DNA from: Planctomycetota bacterium
GTDB lineage: Bacteria; Planctomycetota; UBA11346
Assembly (NCBI GenBank): GCA_022841245.1
Contig: JALHRW010000030.1
Span: 1-35,924 of the forward strand
Direction: 5' to 3'
Length of the DNA: 35,924 nt
Part shown: positions 7,352-15,286 of the stretch, piece after piece
How the letters are laid out: each line of letters begins with the position of its first letter
How positions within the stretch are numbered: position 1 is the first letter of the stretch
Notes under the pieces: model-generated
What the model saw: only the letters and a program-made list of their open reading frames with translations
The model's database searches: none
Told to the model about the DNA's origin: nothing
Translations under genes and position numbers: made by a program

Positions 7352-8457
7352 GCCGGACGGACCTCCTCGGTCTCGACGTCGCCGCCTGGTCCGCCTGGCT
7401 GCGGGCCGAGGTCGGACACGACGCGCGTTTCCATCGCGCCGCCTACAAGCATCTGTTCGCCACCGGCCGGTGGCAGCCAGCGCTGGTGCCGCTGTGGCAA
7501 GAGGCCGCGGTGGCTCGTCCTGCCTTGATGGCGCAGCTGGAAGCGCTCGCGGCGAGCGAGCAATGTCCGGTGGTCGTCGCCCACGACGAGGCCGAGGACC
7601 CGCTCTACGGCAATACCAGCAAGTTCCTCCTGCGCCTGGCCGACGGGGCCGAGGTCGAGGCCGTGTCGATACCGATGACCGAGGACGGCCACCGCACCGT
7701 CTGCGTGTCCTCGCAGGTCGGCTGCAAGCAGGGCTGCGCCTTCTGTCGCACTGCGCGCATGGGCCTGGTGCGCGACCTGGCGGCGCACGAGATCGTCGGC
7801 CAGGTCGTCGCGGTCAACCGCGCCACCGGGCGTCCGGCGCGCAACGTCGTCTTCATGGGCATGGGCGAGCCGCTCGACAACGCCGCCGCGGTGGCGCAGG
7901 CCGCCCGCGTGCTGTCCGAGCGCAGCGGCTGCTGCCTGTCGTGGGAGCACATCACCATCAGCACGGTCGGTCGGCTTGCCGGGTTGTCGCGGTGGGAGGA
8001 GATCGGTCTCGGCCGTGCCAATCTCGCGGTCAGCCTGCACGCCGCCGACGAGAGCGTCCGCGCCAGCCTGGTGCCAGCCGCCCGCATCGAACCGCTGGCC
8101 GAACTGCGCGCCGCCCTCGGCGCACTGCGCCTGCCGCGCGGCCGCCGCATCATGCTGGCGGTGGTGGTCATCCCCGGCGTCACCGACACGCCGCCGCTGA
8201 TCGAGGCGCTGGTGCGCTGGATCGGCGACCTGCCCGCGCTGGTCAATCTGATCCCGTTCAACCCCTTCCCCGGCGTGCCGTGGCGGGCACCGACTCGCGA
8301 CGAGTCGTGGGCCATGTGCCAGGCGCTCGACGCCCGCGGCATCGCCGTGCGCCTGCGCGTGACCAAGGGCCGTGGCGTGCTGGCGGCCTGCGGCCAACTG
8401 GCCCGGGACCGCCGCGCTGGCGTGTCGACGCCCACCCCCAACATGCGCACCCCATGA
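7348..8457 (+). CDS. rlmN: Radical SAM 23S rRNA/tRNA adenine-C2 methyltransferase (RlmN family)
   Basis: Methylates C2 of adenosine in 23S rRNA (A2503 in E. coli) and of tRNA A37. The first ATG/GTG in frame is GTG 7486, but the codons from 7351 on encode LLGLDVAAWSAWL...FHRAAYKHLF, which matches the RlmN N-terminal accessory domain. No ATG, GTG or TTG lies in that stretch. CTG at 7348 overlaps the previous stop (CTGA) and has GAGG (7334-7337) 10 bases upstream, so I take it as the start: 369 residues, the usual family length. All five key cysteines are present: C119, the CxxxCxxC cluster C126/C130/C133, and C348 in AACGQL. The GMGEPLDN and NLIPFNP motifs are also intact. It overlaps dapB by ATGA. 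Confidence 0.9.
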   Translation: MSRTDLLGLDVAAWSAWLRAEVGHDARFHRAAYKHLFATGRWQPALVPLWQEAAVARPALMAQLEALAASEQCPVVVAHDEAEDPLYGNTSKFLLRLADGAEVEAVSIPMTEDGHRTVCVSSQVGCKQGCAFCRTARMGLVRDLAAHEIVGQVVAVNRATGRPARNVVFMGMGEPLDNAAAVAQAARVLSERSGCCLSWEHITISTVGRLAGLSRWEEIGLGRANLAVSLHAADESVRASLVPAARIEPLAELRAALGALRLPRGRRIMLAVVVIPGVTDTPPLIEALVRWIGDLPALVNLIPFNPFPGVPWRAPTRDESWAMCQALDARGIAVRLRVTKGRGVLAACGQLARDRRAGVSTPTPNMRTP

Positions 8458-9230
8458 CCCCGATCATCGTCAATGGCGCAGCCGGCCGCATGGGCCGCCG
8501 CATCCTCGCCCTCGCCGCCGAGCAGCCGTCCGCCTTCCGCATCGTCGCCGGCGTGGACCGCCAGGCCGGCACCCTGCGCGACCTCGGCATCGCCAGCGAC
8601 GCCCCGGTGCTGATCAGCCTGCCGGTCGAGCCCGGCGCGGCGGTCATCGACTTCAGCCACCACGCCGCCTTTCCGGCCGTGGCCAAGCACTGCGCCGCCA
8701 ACGGCATGGCCCTGGCCAGCGGCACCACGGGCATCGCCCCGACCACGATCGATGGCGAGCTGGGCGCGGCGGCCGAGCGCATCGCCTGCATGCATGCCGG
8801 CAACATGAGCGTCGGGGTCAACGTGCTGCTCGACGTCGCCGCCCGCCTGGCCAAGGCGCTGGGCAGCGACTACGACATCGAGATCACCGAGGCGCATCAC
8901 AACCAGAAGCAGGACGCTCCGTCCGGCACCGCCTTCGCCCTGGCCGACGCCATCACCGCCGCCACCGGCCGCAGCCGCGCCGATCACGTCTACGGCCGCG
9001 AAGGCCAGACCGGCGCCCGTCGCAAGGGCGAGATCGGCATCCACGCCTTGCGCATGGGCGATGTGGTTGGCGACCACACCGTATGGTTCGTCGGCGGCGG
9101 CGAGCGCATCCAACTCGGACATCTTGCGCATACCCGTGACATCTTCGCTCGCGGCGCCCTGCGTGCCGCCGCGTTCCTCGCCGCCGCCAAGCCCGGCCGC
9201 TATGTCATGCGGGACGTGCTTGGCTTGTGA
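8454..9230 (+). CDS. dapB: 4-hydroxy-tetrahydrodipicolinate reductase
   Basis: Reduces hydroxy-tetrahydrodipicolinate with NAD(P)H on the way to diaminopimelate and lysine; cytosolic. The 258 residues show GAAGRMGRRI (dinucleotide loop), DFSHHAA, ASGTTGI, and the catalytic signature EAHHNQKQDAPSGTA with its HH and Lys. The C-terminal RMGDVVGDHTVWFVGGGERIQLGH stretch is typical. Length is close to E. coli DapB (273). ATG at 8454 overlaps the rlmN stop by 4 bases. No other lysine gene is nearby, so the position inside this operon is not pathway-driven. Confidence 0.95.
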   Translation: MTPIIVNGAAGRMGRRILALAAEQPSAFRIVAGVDRQAGTLRDLGIASDAPVLISLPVEPGAAVIDFSHHAAFPAVAKHCAANGMALASGTTGIAPTTIDGELGAAAERIACMHAGNMSVGVNVLLDVAARLAKALGSDYDIEITEAHHNQKQDAPSGTAFALADAITAATGRSRADHVYGREGQTGARRKGEIGIHALRMGDVVGDHTVWFVGGGERIQLGHLAHTRDIFARGALRAAAFLAAAKPGRYVMRDVLGL

Positions 9231-10116
9231 GACGTTGGCCGTTCGCCTGCCCAACTGGCTCGGCGATGCATGCATGGCGCTGCCGGCGTTGGCCCGGCTG
9301 CGTGCAGCCGGTTTCGCCTTGGCGTGCTTCGGCAAGGGCTGGGCCAAGGATCTGCTCGCCGCCGAGCCCGACCGGGTGGAGAAGTTGCCCGGGTCGTGGC
9401 GCGCCGACGCGGCGATGATCCGTGCCTGCGGCGCACAGCGCGGAGTGCTATTCCCCAATTCGTTCGGCTCCGCCCTGCGCATGCGGCTCGCCGGAGTGTC
9501 CGCCTCCGGCCATGGCGGCCTGCGCAGCGCATTGCTGGGCAGGGTCATCTCCCGCGTGTCCGGCAGTCACGAGGTCGAGGCGTTCTGGCAGGTGGCCGGG
9601 GCGTGGTGCCCGCCCGGCGCGCCGCCGGCCAACCTCGGATTGCGGCTGGCGGCGCAGCATCGCACCCAGGCCGAAGCGGCGTTGGCTCAGGCCGGGGTGA
9701 CCGCTCCGTACAGCGTGGTCGCGCCGCTAGCGGTCGGCAGGATCCACGGCCAGAGCAAGCAGTGGCCCGGCTTCCGCCTGCTGGCGCGCCTGCTCGCCGA
9801 GCGCGGGCCGGTGGTCGCCTGCCCGGGCCCGGGCGAGGAGTCCGCGATGCGCGCCGCCCTACCCGACGCCATCCTCTGCAACGGCCTGGGCGTCGGGGCG
9901 TATGCTGCCATGATGTCCGGCGCGTCCGTCGTGGTTGCCAATGACAGCGGGCCGATGCATCTCGCCGCCGCCTGTGGCGCGTCCGTCGTCGGGGTGTTCG
10001 GGGTCAGCGATCCGGGACGCACCCGGCCATGGTCGCCCCGCGCCCGCACCGTCGGCGACGCGGCTGGCTGGCCGGCCGTCGACCAGGTGGCGGCAATCGC
10101 ACTGGAGGCGGCATGA
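9202..10116 (+). CDS. Glycosyltransferase family 9 (heptosyltransferase-like)
   Basis: A 304-residue GT9 protein, the family of LPS heptosyltransferases WaaC/WaaF/WaaQ, which add ADP-heptose to the LPS inner core at the cytoplasmic face. Visible signatures are the N-terminal VRLPNWLGDACMALPAL (usual RxxxLGD...PAL), VVAPLAVGRIHGQSKQWPGF (acceptor/ribose loop region), and ANDSGPMHLAAACGASVVGVFG, the GT9 nucleotide-sugar motif. The start is uncertain: ATG 9202 overlaps dapB by 29 bases, while TTG 9220 and 9235 would sit nearer the conserved strand. Coupled by ATGA to the following glycoside hydrolase, which suggests surface-polysaccharide work. Acceptor unknown. Confidence 0.85.
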   Translation: MSCGTCLACETLAVRLPNWLGDACMALPALARLRAAGFALACFGKGWAKDLLAAEPDRVEKLPGSWRADAAMIRACGAQRGVLFPNSFGSALRMRLAGVSASGHGGLRSALLGRVISRVSGSHEVEAFWQVAGAWCPPGAPPANLGLRLAAQHRTQAEAALAQAGVTAPYSVVAPLAVGRIHGQSKQWPGFRLLARLLAERGPVVACPGPGEESAMRAALPDAILCNGLGVGAYAAMMSGASVVVANDSGPMHLAAACGASVVGVFGVSDPGRTRPWSPRARTVGDAAGWPAVDQVAAIALEAA

Positions 10117-13100
10117 GGTTCGCGCTGCTGCTGGTCCTCGCCGCCGCGCTGTCGGCTCTCGAATGGCGCCTGACCACCGCCGAGCCGCTGGTCCTGCCGC
10201 TCGATGCCCTCGCTGGGGTCGCGGCCCTGCGCGTCGATGCGGCTCGCGACGCAGCCGACGACAGCGACTGCTGGGTCGAGATCCGGCTGATCGCCGCCGA
10301 CGGTCGGCGCTATGCCCTGGCCGATCCGCTGCGCATCTCCGCCGGCGAGCGGCGGGTCGGCGGCGTCGTCGGCCTCGATGCCGGTTCGTGGTCGGGCAAG
10401 GACGGGCCACTCGGGGCCGACGTGGTCCGCGCTGTCGCCGGGATCGAACTCGCGGTGCATGGCTGGAGCGGCGATGCCCAGGCGCGCATCCAGACCATCG
10501 CCATGCCGACCGGCTCGACCCAGTTCACCGTCGTGCTGCAGGATGCCGGCCTGGTCGAGGTCGGACCATGGCGCGAATGGCGGCTGCGCCTGGCAGGCGG
10601 ATTCCGCGGCGAGCAGGGCGAACTCGACCTGCGCGATGCCGAGGGCCGGCTATGGCCGCTGTTCCTCGACCAGCCCGGAGCGCTCGACGCCGCCGGCCGC
10701 TGGCGCGCCTGCGGACCGGCGCGCTGGGTCCTGCGTCTGGCTCCCGGCGAGCAGCCGGCCGCTCCGTCCCTGCTGCGCTGGCGTGACGGCGACGACACCT
10801 GGGAGGGTCCGCCGCTGACCGTGCCAAGTGCCGTGTCCGGACGCGAGGCTGCCGCGGCCGACTCTGGGTCCACCCTGCCGGTACCGCAGGCCGAGGCCTG
10901 GACCGGCACTGCCTGCGCACTGGTCGATGGGGTGTGGCGCCGCCTGGGCCAGCGCGACGTGCCCGCCGCACTCGCCCCGATCCTGGCCTGGCGTCAAGGC
11001 TGGACCGGCTTCCGTGGTCCGACCTCGGTGTCGTGGCCGCAGGCCGCAGCCCTTGATCGTGCCCTCGTTGCCGGGGTGGCAGCGATCGATCTGCTACCTG
11101 CCGGGCTCGCCGACGAACAGGGACCGTTCCGCTTCGGCTTGTCGCCGTGGACCGGCAGCGAGGGACCGTGGCATGCCCCGCGCGACCTGTGGAGCAGTGA
11201 CACCCCGTGGACGGCGTGGCGGGCGCAGGCACGCATCGTACTGGCGCGCAGCCGCGCCGCCCCGTCGCTGACGCTGTGGAGCCTCGGCGCGGTGCGTTCC
11301 GCCAACGATGATGTGCAGCGCCAGCGGCTGCTCGGCCTCGCCAGCGACCTCGCCGCGATGGTCGCACGCTACGATCGCCGGCCGCTACTGGCTCGGCATG
11401 CGCAGCTGGTCGGTTTCTCCCGCACGGATCCGGATGGAACGTGGTTCTCCTTCGCCGGCAACGCCAGCGGCTGGAGCCAGGGTCCGGCCCCGTTGTTCGG
11501 TCCGGTGCAGCGCGAGGGTACGGGCAGCGACGCCAGCGGCTGCATCGCCGTCCCGGTCGCGCCCGGTGACGGCGTGCGGCTGGCCGGGGCGCAGGTCGCC
11601 CTCGACATCAACCTGTTCAATCTCGACCGTCTTGAACTCGACGCGGCCCTCGACGGCGGCGGCGAGGCGACCTTGTACGCCTGGGTCACCGACCATCACC
11701 ACCGCTGGTGGCAGCAGCGCATCGGCACCATCCCGGGCGACGGCGGCTGGCAGACCCTCGGCCTCGACGCCACCACCGGCTGGACCTGCGCAGCCGGCGA
11801 TGCGGTGTGGAACGCCGATCTCCGCCGGCGCATCCGCGCCTTCGGCATCGTCGCCTACGTTCGTGGCGCCGCCGGCCAGGCGCGCCTGCGCCTCGACCGT
11901 CTCCGCCGCCTCGGCTGGGCTGCCGAGGCAGCCGCTCCATCGCTGGCGATCCGCGATCTCACCTCCGGTCCGGCGGCGCTGCCGCGCTGGCAGCCGATCG
12001 CCGCCGACTTCAGCCTCAGCCAGCAGGTTCAGAATCCCTACGATCCGGATTTCGCCGATGTCATCGGCGAGGTCGAGGGACCGGATGGCCAGCGTCGCCG
12101 CCACCCCGCGTACTGGTTCGAACCGCAGCGCCTGGACTTCGACGGCAAGGTCGAGCAGGTCGTCGCCGCCGGCACCGGATCGTGGCGCTGGCGCTGGACG
12201 CCGCCCGCTGCTGGGGTGTGGAGATGGCGGCTGATCGCCAGGGTGAAGGTGCGCGACGCCTGGCTGACCAGCGAGAGCGAGTGGCGCACGGCCACGGTGT
12301 CGGATGAATCCGGCGGCATGCCGACGGTCGGCCTCGATCCAAAGGATCCGCTGTGGCTCGCCGATGCTGACGGGCGGTTCTGGTATCCCATCGGCATCAA
12401 CCTGCGCTCGCCTGGCGACTCGCGCCAGGACGGCGACCTCGAACGCGAACGCGCCTTCCGGCCGGTGTCCGAGGAACCGGCTGCGGTGCGCGGCTGGAAC
12501 TCGATCGACTGGCAGCGCCTGGGCACCCGGGCCTACGAACGCTGGTTCCCGCTGATGCGCGCCAACGGCATGGACTGGGCACGGGTATGGATGAGCCCGT
12601 GGTGGTGCGGTCTGGAATGGCGGCGCGACTGGGACGACTTCGGCGGCCTGACCTGGTTCAGCCAGGCCAACGCGGCACGCATGGACCGGGTGATGGAGCT
12701 GGCGGCAGTCAACCGCATCTACGTCCAGGTCGAGCTGATGAACCACGGCATGGTCGGCGAGCACGCCGATCGCCAGTGGCAGGACAGCCCGTACAATATC
12801 CGCAACGGCGGGCCGTGCCGCCACGTCGCCGAATGGTTCCGCTCGCCCGAGGTGTGGAAGACCCACGTCAAGCGCCTGCGCTACACCCTCGCACGCTGGG
12901 GCTGGTGCAGCAACCTGGCGGCCTGGAGCCTGTGCAGCGAACTGGAGTTCACCGGCACATTCGACCAGGAGACCGGGCGCAACGACTACGGTTTCAGCCC
13001 CGGTCTGCAGGCGTGGTTGGAAAAGAGCCTGGCATGGATGAAGGCGAACGATCCGGTCGCCGGTCGCCTGACCACCATGCACTGGAGCCACCCGTGGGCT

Positions 13101-13799
13101 GCGCCGCAGCACTGGCGCACGCCGGGCCTCGGCTTCAGCAACTCCAACGCCTACACCGCCTTCATGGATTTCGACCCGACCCTGGGCAACGGCCAGCGCG
13201 GCCGCCGCGACCTGCCGTTGGCCCTCGACTCGTATCTCAACCGCGTGTTCCCGCCCAACGAACTGCAGCGCCCCACCCTGATCGGCGAATGGGGCGGCCA
13301 CTGGGCCGAGAACGAGCCATGGGTGCTGCGTGGCGAACTGCGCACCGGGCTGTGGCTGCAGGCGGTGACGCCATATGCCGGCAACACCGGCTTCTGGTGG
13401 TGGCTGTGGCTCGACATCGCCGATCGCTGGGACCAGTACAAGGCGGTGGCGACCTTCATGCAGGGCGAGGAGCGCCGTGGCATCGCCTGGACGCCGATCC
13501 AGCTGCGTGTGGCCGGCTCGCGGCTGCTCGCCCAGGGGATGCGCAGCGACCGCGCCATCCGGCTGTATGTCTGGCCGCGCGGCATGGACCAGGACCACCG
13601 CCGCACCCAGTCCGGCGGTGGCGACGTGCTGATCGACGCGCTCGCAGCGAAGAGCCGCTGGCGGATGCGTCGTCACGACCCCGGCAACGGAGAAGTCGTT
13701 GCCGAGCGCGAGCTCGAGGCCGATGCGTCCGGCGTACTGCGCCTCACGGTCAATGCCCCGTCTCCGGACGCGGTGTTCAAGCTCGACCGCGCGCCGTGA
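10113..13799 (+). CDS. Large secreted DUF5060/TIM-barrel glycoside hydrolase
   Basis: A 1228-residue protein with a Sec signal peptide (MRFALLLVLAAALSA). Its first 400 residues are beta-rich and unassigned. Around 430-600 is a probable carbohydrate-binding beta-sandwich (HHHRWWQQRIG, GWQTLGLD). Around 635-730 is a DUF5060-like Ig domain (NPYDPDF, EVEGPDG, GVWRWRLIA). From about 745 comes a clan GH-A type TIM barrel: FWYPIGINLR, ARVWMSPWWCGLEW, WSLCSE with E943 as likely acid/base, and TLIGEWGGHW with E1059 as likely nucleophile. Polysaccharide backbone cleavage is likely; the substrate is unknown. ATG overlaps the GT9 stop, and the gene ends in a GTGA overlap with the YkgJ-type gene. Confidence 0.85.
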   Translation: MRFALLLVLAAALSALEWRLTTAEPLVLPLDALAGVAALRVDAARDAADDSDCWVEIRLIAADGRRYALADPLRISAGERRVGGVVGLDAGSWSGKDGPLGADVVRAVAGIELAVHGWSGDAQARIQTIAMPTGSTQFTVVLQDAGLVEVGPWREWRLRLAGGFRGEQGELDLRDAEGRLWPLFLDQPGALDAAGRWRACGPARWVLRLAPGEQPAAPSLLRWRDGDDTWEGPPLTVPSAVSGREAAAADSGSTLPVPQAEAWTGTACALVDGVWRRLGQRDVPAALAPILAWRQGWTGFRGPTSVSWPQAAALDRALVAGVAAIDLLPAGLADEQGPFRFGLSPWTGSEGPWHAPRDLWSSDTPWTAWRAQARIVLARSRAAPSLTLWSLGAVRSANDDVQRQRLLGLASDLAAMVARYDRRPLLARHAQLVGFSRTDPDGTWFSFAGNASGWSQGPAPLFGPVQREGTGSDASGCIAVPVAPGDGVRLAGAQVALDINLFNLDRLELDAALDGGGEATLYAWVTDHHHRWWQQRIGTIPGDGGWQTLGLDATTGWTCAAGDAVWNADLRRRIRAFGIVAYVRGAAGQARLRLDRLRRLGWAAEAAAPSLAIRDLTSGPAALPRWQPIAADFSLSQQVQNPYDPDFADVIGEVEGPDGQRRRHPAYWFEPQRLDFDGKVEQVVAAGTGSWRWRWTPPAAGVWRWRLIARVKVRDAWLTSESEWRTATVSDESGGMPTVGLDPKDPLWLADADGRFWYPIGINLRSPGDSRQDGDLERERAFRPVSEEPAAVRGWNSIDWQRLGTRAYERWFPLMRANGMDWARVWMSPWWCGLEWRRDWDDFGGLTWFSQANAARMDRVMELAAVNRIYVQVELMNHGMVGEHADRQWQDSPYNIRNGGPCRHVAEWFRSPEVWKTHVKRLRYTLARWGWCSNLAAWSLCSELEFTGTFDQETGRNDYGFSPGLQAWLEKSLAWMKANDPVAGRLTTMHWSHPWAAPQHWRTPGLGFSNSNAYTAFMDFDPTLGNGQRGRRDLPLALDSYLNRVFPPNELQRPTLIGEWGGHWAENEPWVLRGELRTGLWLQAVTPYAGNTGFWWWLWLDIADRWDQYKAVATFMQGEERRGIAWTPIQLRVAGSRLLAQGMRSDRAIRLYVWPRGMDQDHRRTQSGGGDVLIDALAAKSRWRMRRHDPGNGEVVAERELEADASGVLRLTVNAPSPDAVFKLDRAP

Positions 13800-14614
13800 G
13801 GACGGTGCTCGCGCCGAGCGACGTGCTGCCGCTGACCTGCACGCGATCGGGCACCTGCTGCCACGGCAAGGACATCCGCATCACGCCATGGGAACTGGCC
13901 CGGCTCGCCCAGGCCCGCGGTCTCGCACCTCGCGCATTCCGCGAGCAGTTCACTGAGGACGCCGGCACCCGGCTGCGCCTCGCTGCTCCGGGCTGGCGCG
14001 GCCTGCCCGCCTGCAGCCAGTATGATCCGGCGAGCGGCTGCACCGTGCACGCGGCGCGTCCGCTCGCCTGCCGGCTGTATCCGCTTGGTCGCGAGGTGCA
14101 GGGGGGCGAGGTGCGCATCATCCATGAGGGCGCGGCCTTCCCCTGTCTCGATGGCTGTCCAGAGGTGTCGGATCTGCCGCGTCTCACGGTGGCGACCTAT
14201 CTTGACGGGCAGGGGACAGGACCGTTCGCCGTTGCCCGCGACGCCTACCTGGAATTGTCCCAGGATCTCGCTGAGGCTGCCTTCACCCTGGTGTTCGACG
14301 GCGGCGTCGGATCCGGAAGCGACCGGCGCTGGGCCAACGCCTGGCGGGTGGCAGTGGAAGGCGGACCGTCGGTGTGGCCGGTCGTCCTCGGTCCGGACTG
14401 GTTCGACCGGGTCACCATCCCGGAGATCGACATCGCCACGGACACGGGTCGCTGGCGGGAATTGCATGGTGAGGCGGTGCTGGGATTGGCGACCGAAGCA
14501 GCGCCTGCCGTCGCCTGCGTGCGGCTATTCGCCAGCGCCCTGCTGCTGTTCCAGGCCGTGGGCGGCGAAGCCGCGGTGATGGGACGCCGTTGGCTGGCCC
14601 AGGCAGGTGTGTGA
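13796..14614 (+). CDS. YkgJ-family cysteine-cluster protein
   Basis: A 272-residue cytosolic protein with the Zn/Fe-chelating cysteine cluster of the YkgJ (UPF0153, PF03692) family: C15-x5-C21-C22-HGKDIRIT near the start, then ACSQYDPASGC and RPLACRLYPLG, then FPCLDGC. The role of this family is poorly known; metal binding is the safe inference. Residues after about 130 are a C-terminal extension without recognised motifs (VYLELSQDLAEAAFTLVFD-like helices). GTG 13796 is in a 4-base overlap with the hydrolase stop; GTG 13805 is an alternative. It closes the 6761-14614 gene run. Confidence 0.82.
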   Translation: MRTVLAPSDVLPLTCTRSGTCCHGKDIRITPWELARLAQARGLAPRAFREQFTEDAGTRLRLAAPGWRGLPACSQYDPASGCTVHAARPLACRLYPLGREVQGGEVRIIHEGAAFPCLDGCPEVSDLPRLTVATYLDGQGTGPFAVARDAYLELSQDLAEAAFTLVFDGGVGSGSDRRWANAWRVAVEGGPSVWPVVLGPDWFDRVTIPEIDIATDTGRWRELHGEAVLGLATEAAPAVACVRLFASALLLFQAVGGEAAVMGRRWLAQAGV

Positions 14615-14654
14615 CAGCGCCGGTTTTGTTAAGGTACTACGGGCTAAGCCCCTC

Positions 14655-14683
14655 TTGACCTATGCAACTTGGAAGCTTATCAC
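14655..14683 (+). promoter_or_regulatory. Sigma-70-type promoter ahead of the DUF3015 gene
   Basis: TTGACC (14655-14660) and TATCAC (14678-14683) are separated by 17 bases, a good match to a housekeeping promoter in otherwise very GC-rich DNA. Start of transcription would be near 14690, leaving a leader of about 33 bases before the ATG at 14723. A small GGGCTAAGCCC palindrome (14641-14651) lies just upstream. The match is read by eye. Confidence 0.5.
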
Positions 14684-14722
14684 TCGCAGCGGAAACCCCA
14701 CACCCCCAAAGGGATGATCCGC

Positions 14723-15181
14723 ATGCGCAAGTTCCTCCTCCCCGTCGCCGCCCTTGTCGCCACCGTCAGCCTCCACGCTGCCGATGACCTCCGTCAGAAC
14801 ATCGGCATCGGCGTCGGCACCATGATCTTCGAGGGCCAGCAGGGCCTGCTCTCGCAGGTCTGCGCCGCCACCACCAACGGCTGCTTCGGCAACCAGACGT
14901 TCGCCATCACCACCGGCACCCTGGGCGCCCGCCCCTGGGTCGGCATCGTCAGCAACGGCGAGGTCCAGACCTTCGTCCGTGAGAACATGGACCAGCTGGC
15001 CCGCGAGATGGCCGCCGGCCAGGGCGAGTCGATCGAAACCCTCGCCGAACTGATCGCCGTTCCCGCCGCCCAGCGCGGCGAGTTCGCCCAGAAGCTGCAG
15101 TCGCAGTTCGGCGCGATCTATGCCTCGCCGAGCATCACCTCGACCGAAGTGGTCGAGAACATCGCCAAGGTCGTCGGTTAA
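14723..15181 (+). CDS. DUF3015 secreted protein
   Basis: A 152-residue exported protein: signal peptide MRKFLLPVAALVATVSLHAA, then the DUF3015 (PF11220) core with GIGVGTMIFEGQQGLLSQVCAATTNGCFGNQTFAITTGT (read in two parts) and FVRENMDQLAREMAAGQGESIETLAEL, ending in the FGAIYASPSITSTEVVENI segment. The two cysteines flanking AATTNG may pair. Function unknown; the family is often found beside DUF4105 genes, as here. AAAGGG (14708-14713) sits 9 bases before ATG 14723, which favours this start over ATG 14714. It has its own promoter and a strong terminator, so it is probably made at higher level than the DUF4105 gene. Confidence 0.88.
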   Translation: MRKFLLPVAALVATVSLHAADDLRQNIGIGVGTMIFEGQQGLLSQVCAATTNGCFGNQTFAITTGTLGARPWVGIVSNGEVQTFVRENMDQLAREMAAGQGESIETLAELIAVPAAQRGEFAQKLQSQFGAIYASPSITSTEVVENIAKVVG

Positions 15182-15221
15182 TACCGATTCCGCAGCGTCG
15201 GCGGACTCCGGTCCGTCGTTG

Positions 15222-15260
15222 AAGGAGCCGGTGGTCCGCCACCGGCTCCTTTCTTTTTCT
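15222..15260 (+). terminator. Intrinsic terminator after the DUF3015 gene
   Basis: A perfect 13-bp stem, AAGGAGCCGGTGG (15222-15234) with CCACCGGCTCCTT (15239-15251) and a TCCG loop, runs into TTCTTTTTCT (15250-15259). This is the clearest rho-independent terminator in the window. It lies 27 bases before the DUF4105 start, so it may let part of the transcription through. Confidence 0.92.
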
Positions 15261-15286
15261 CCGCCTTCCATCACGTTCCCGTCCGC

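Noticed and set aside
7486..8457. RlmN starting at GTG 7486
   Set aside because: This would remove residues clearly belonging to the RlmN N-terminal domain; CTG 7348 fits better.
11385..13676. 763-codon open frame on the minus strand within the glycoside hydrolase gene
   Set aside because: It mirrors a gene with clear domains and catalytic residues. Long antisense frames are expected in DNA this GC-rich; its product is rich in Arg, Gly, Ala and Gln without motifs.
12587..13795. Long N-terminal extension of the YkgJ-type protein
   Set aside because: The frame is open upstream only because it shadows the hydrolase gene; the family domain begins right after GTG 13796.
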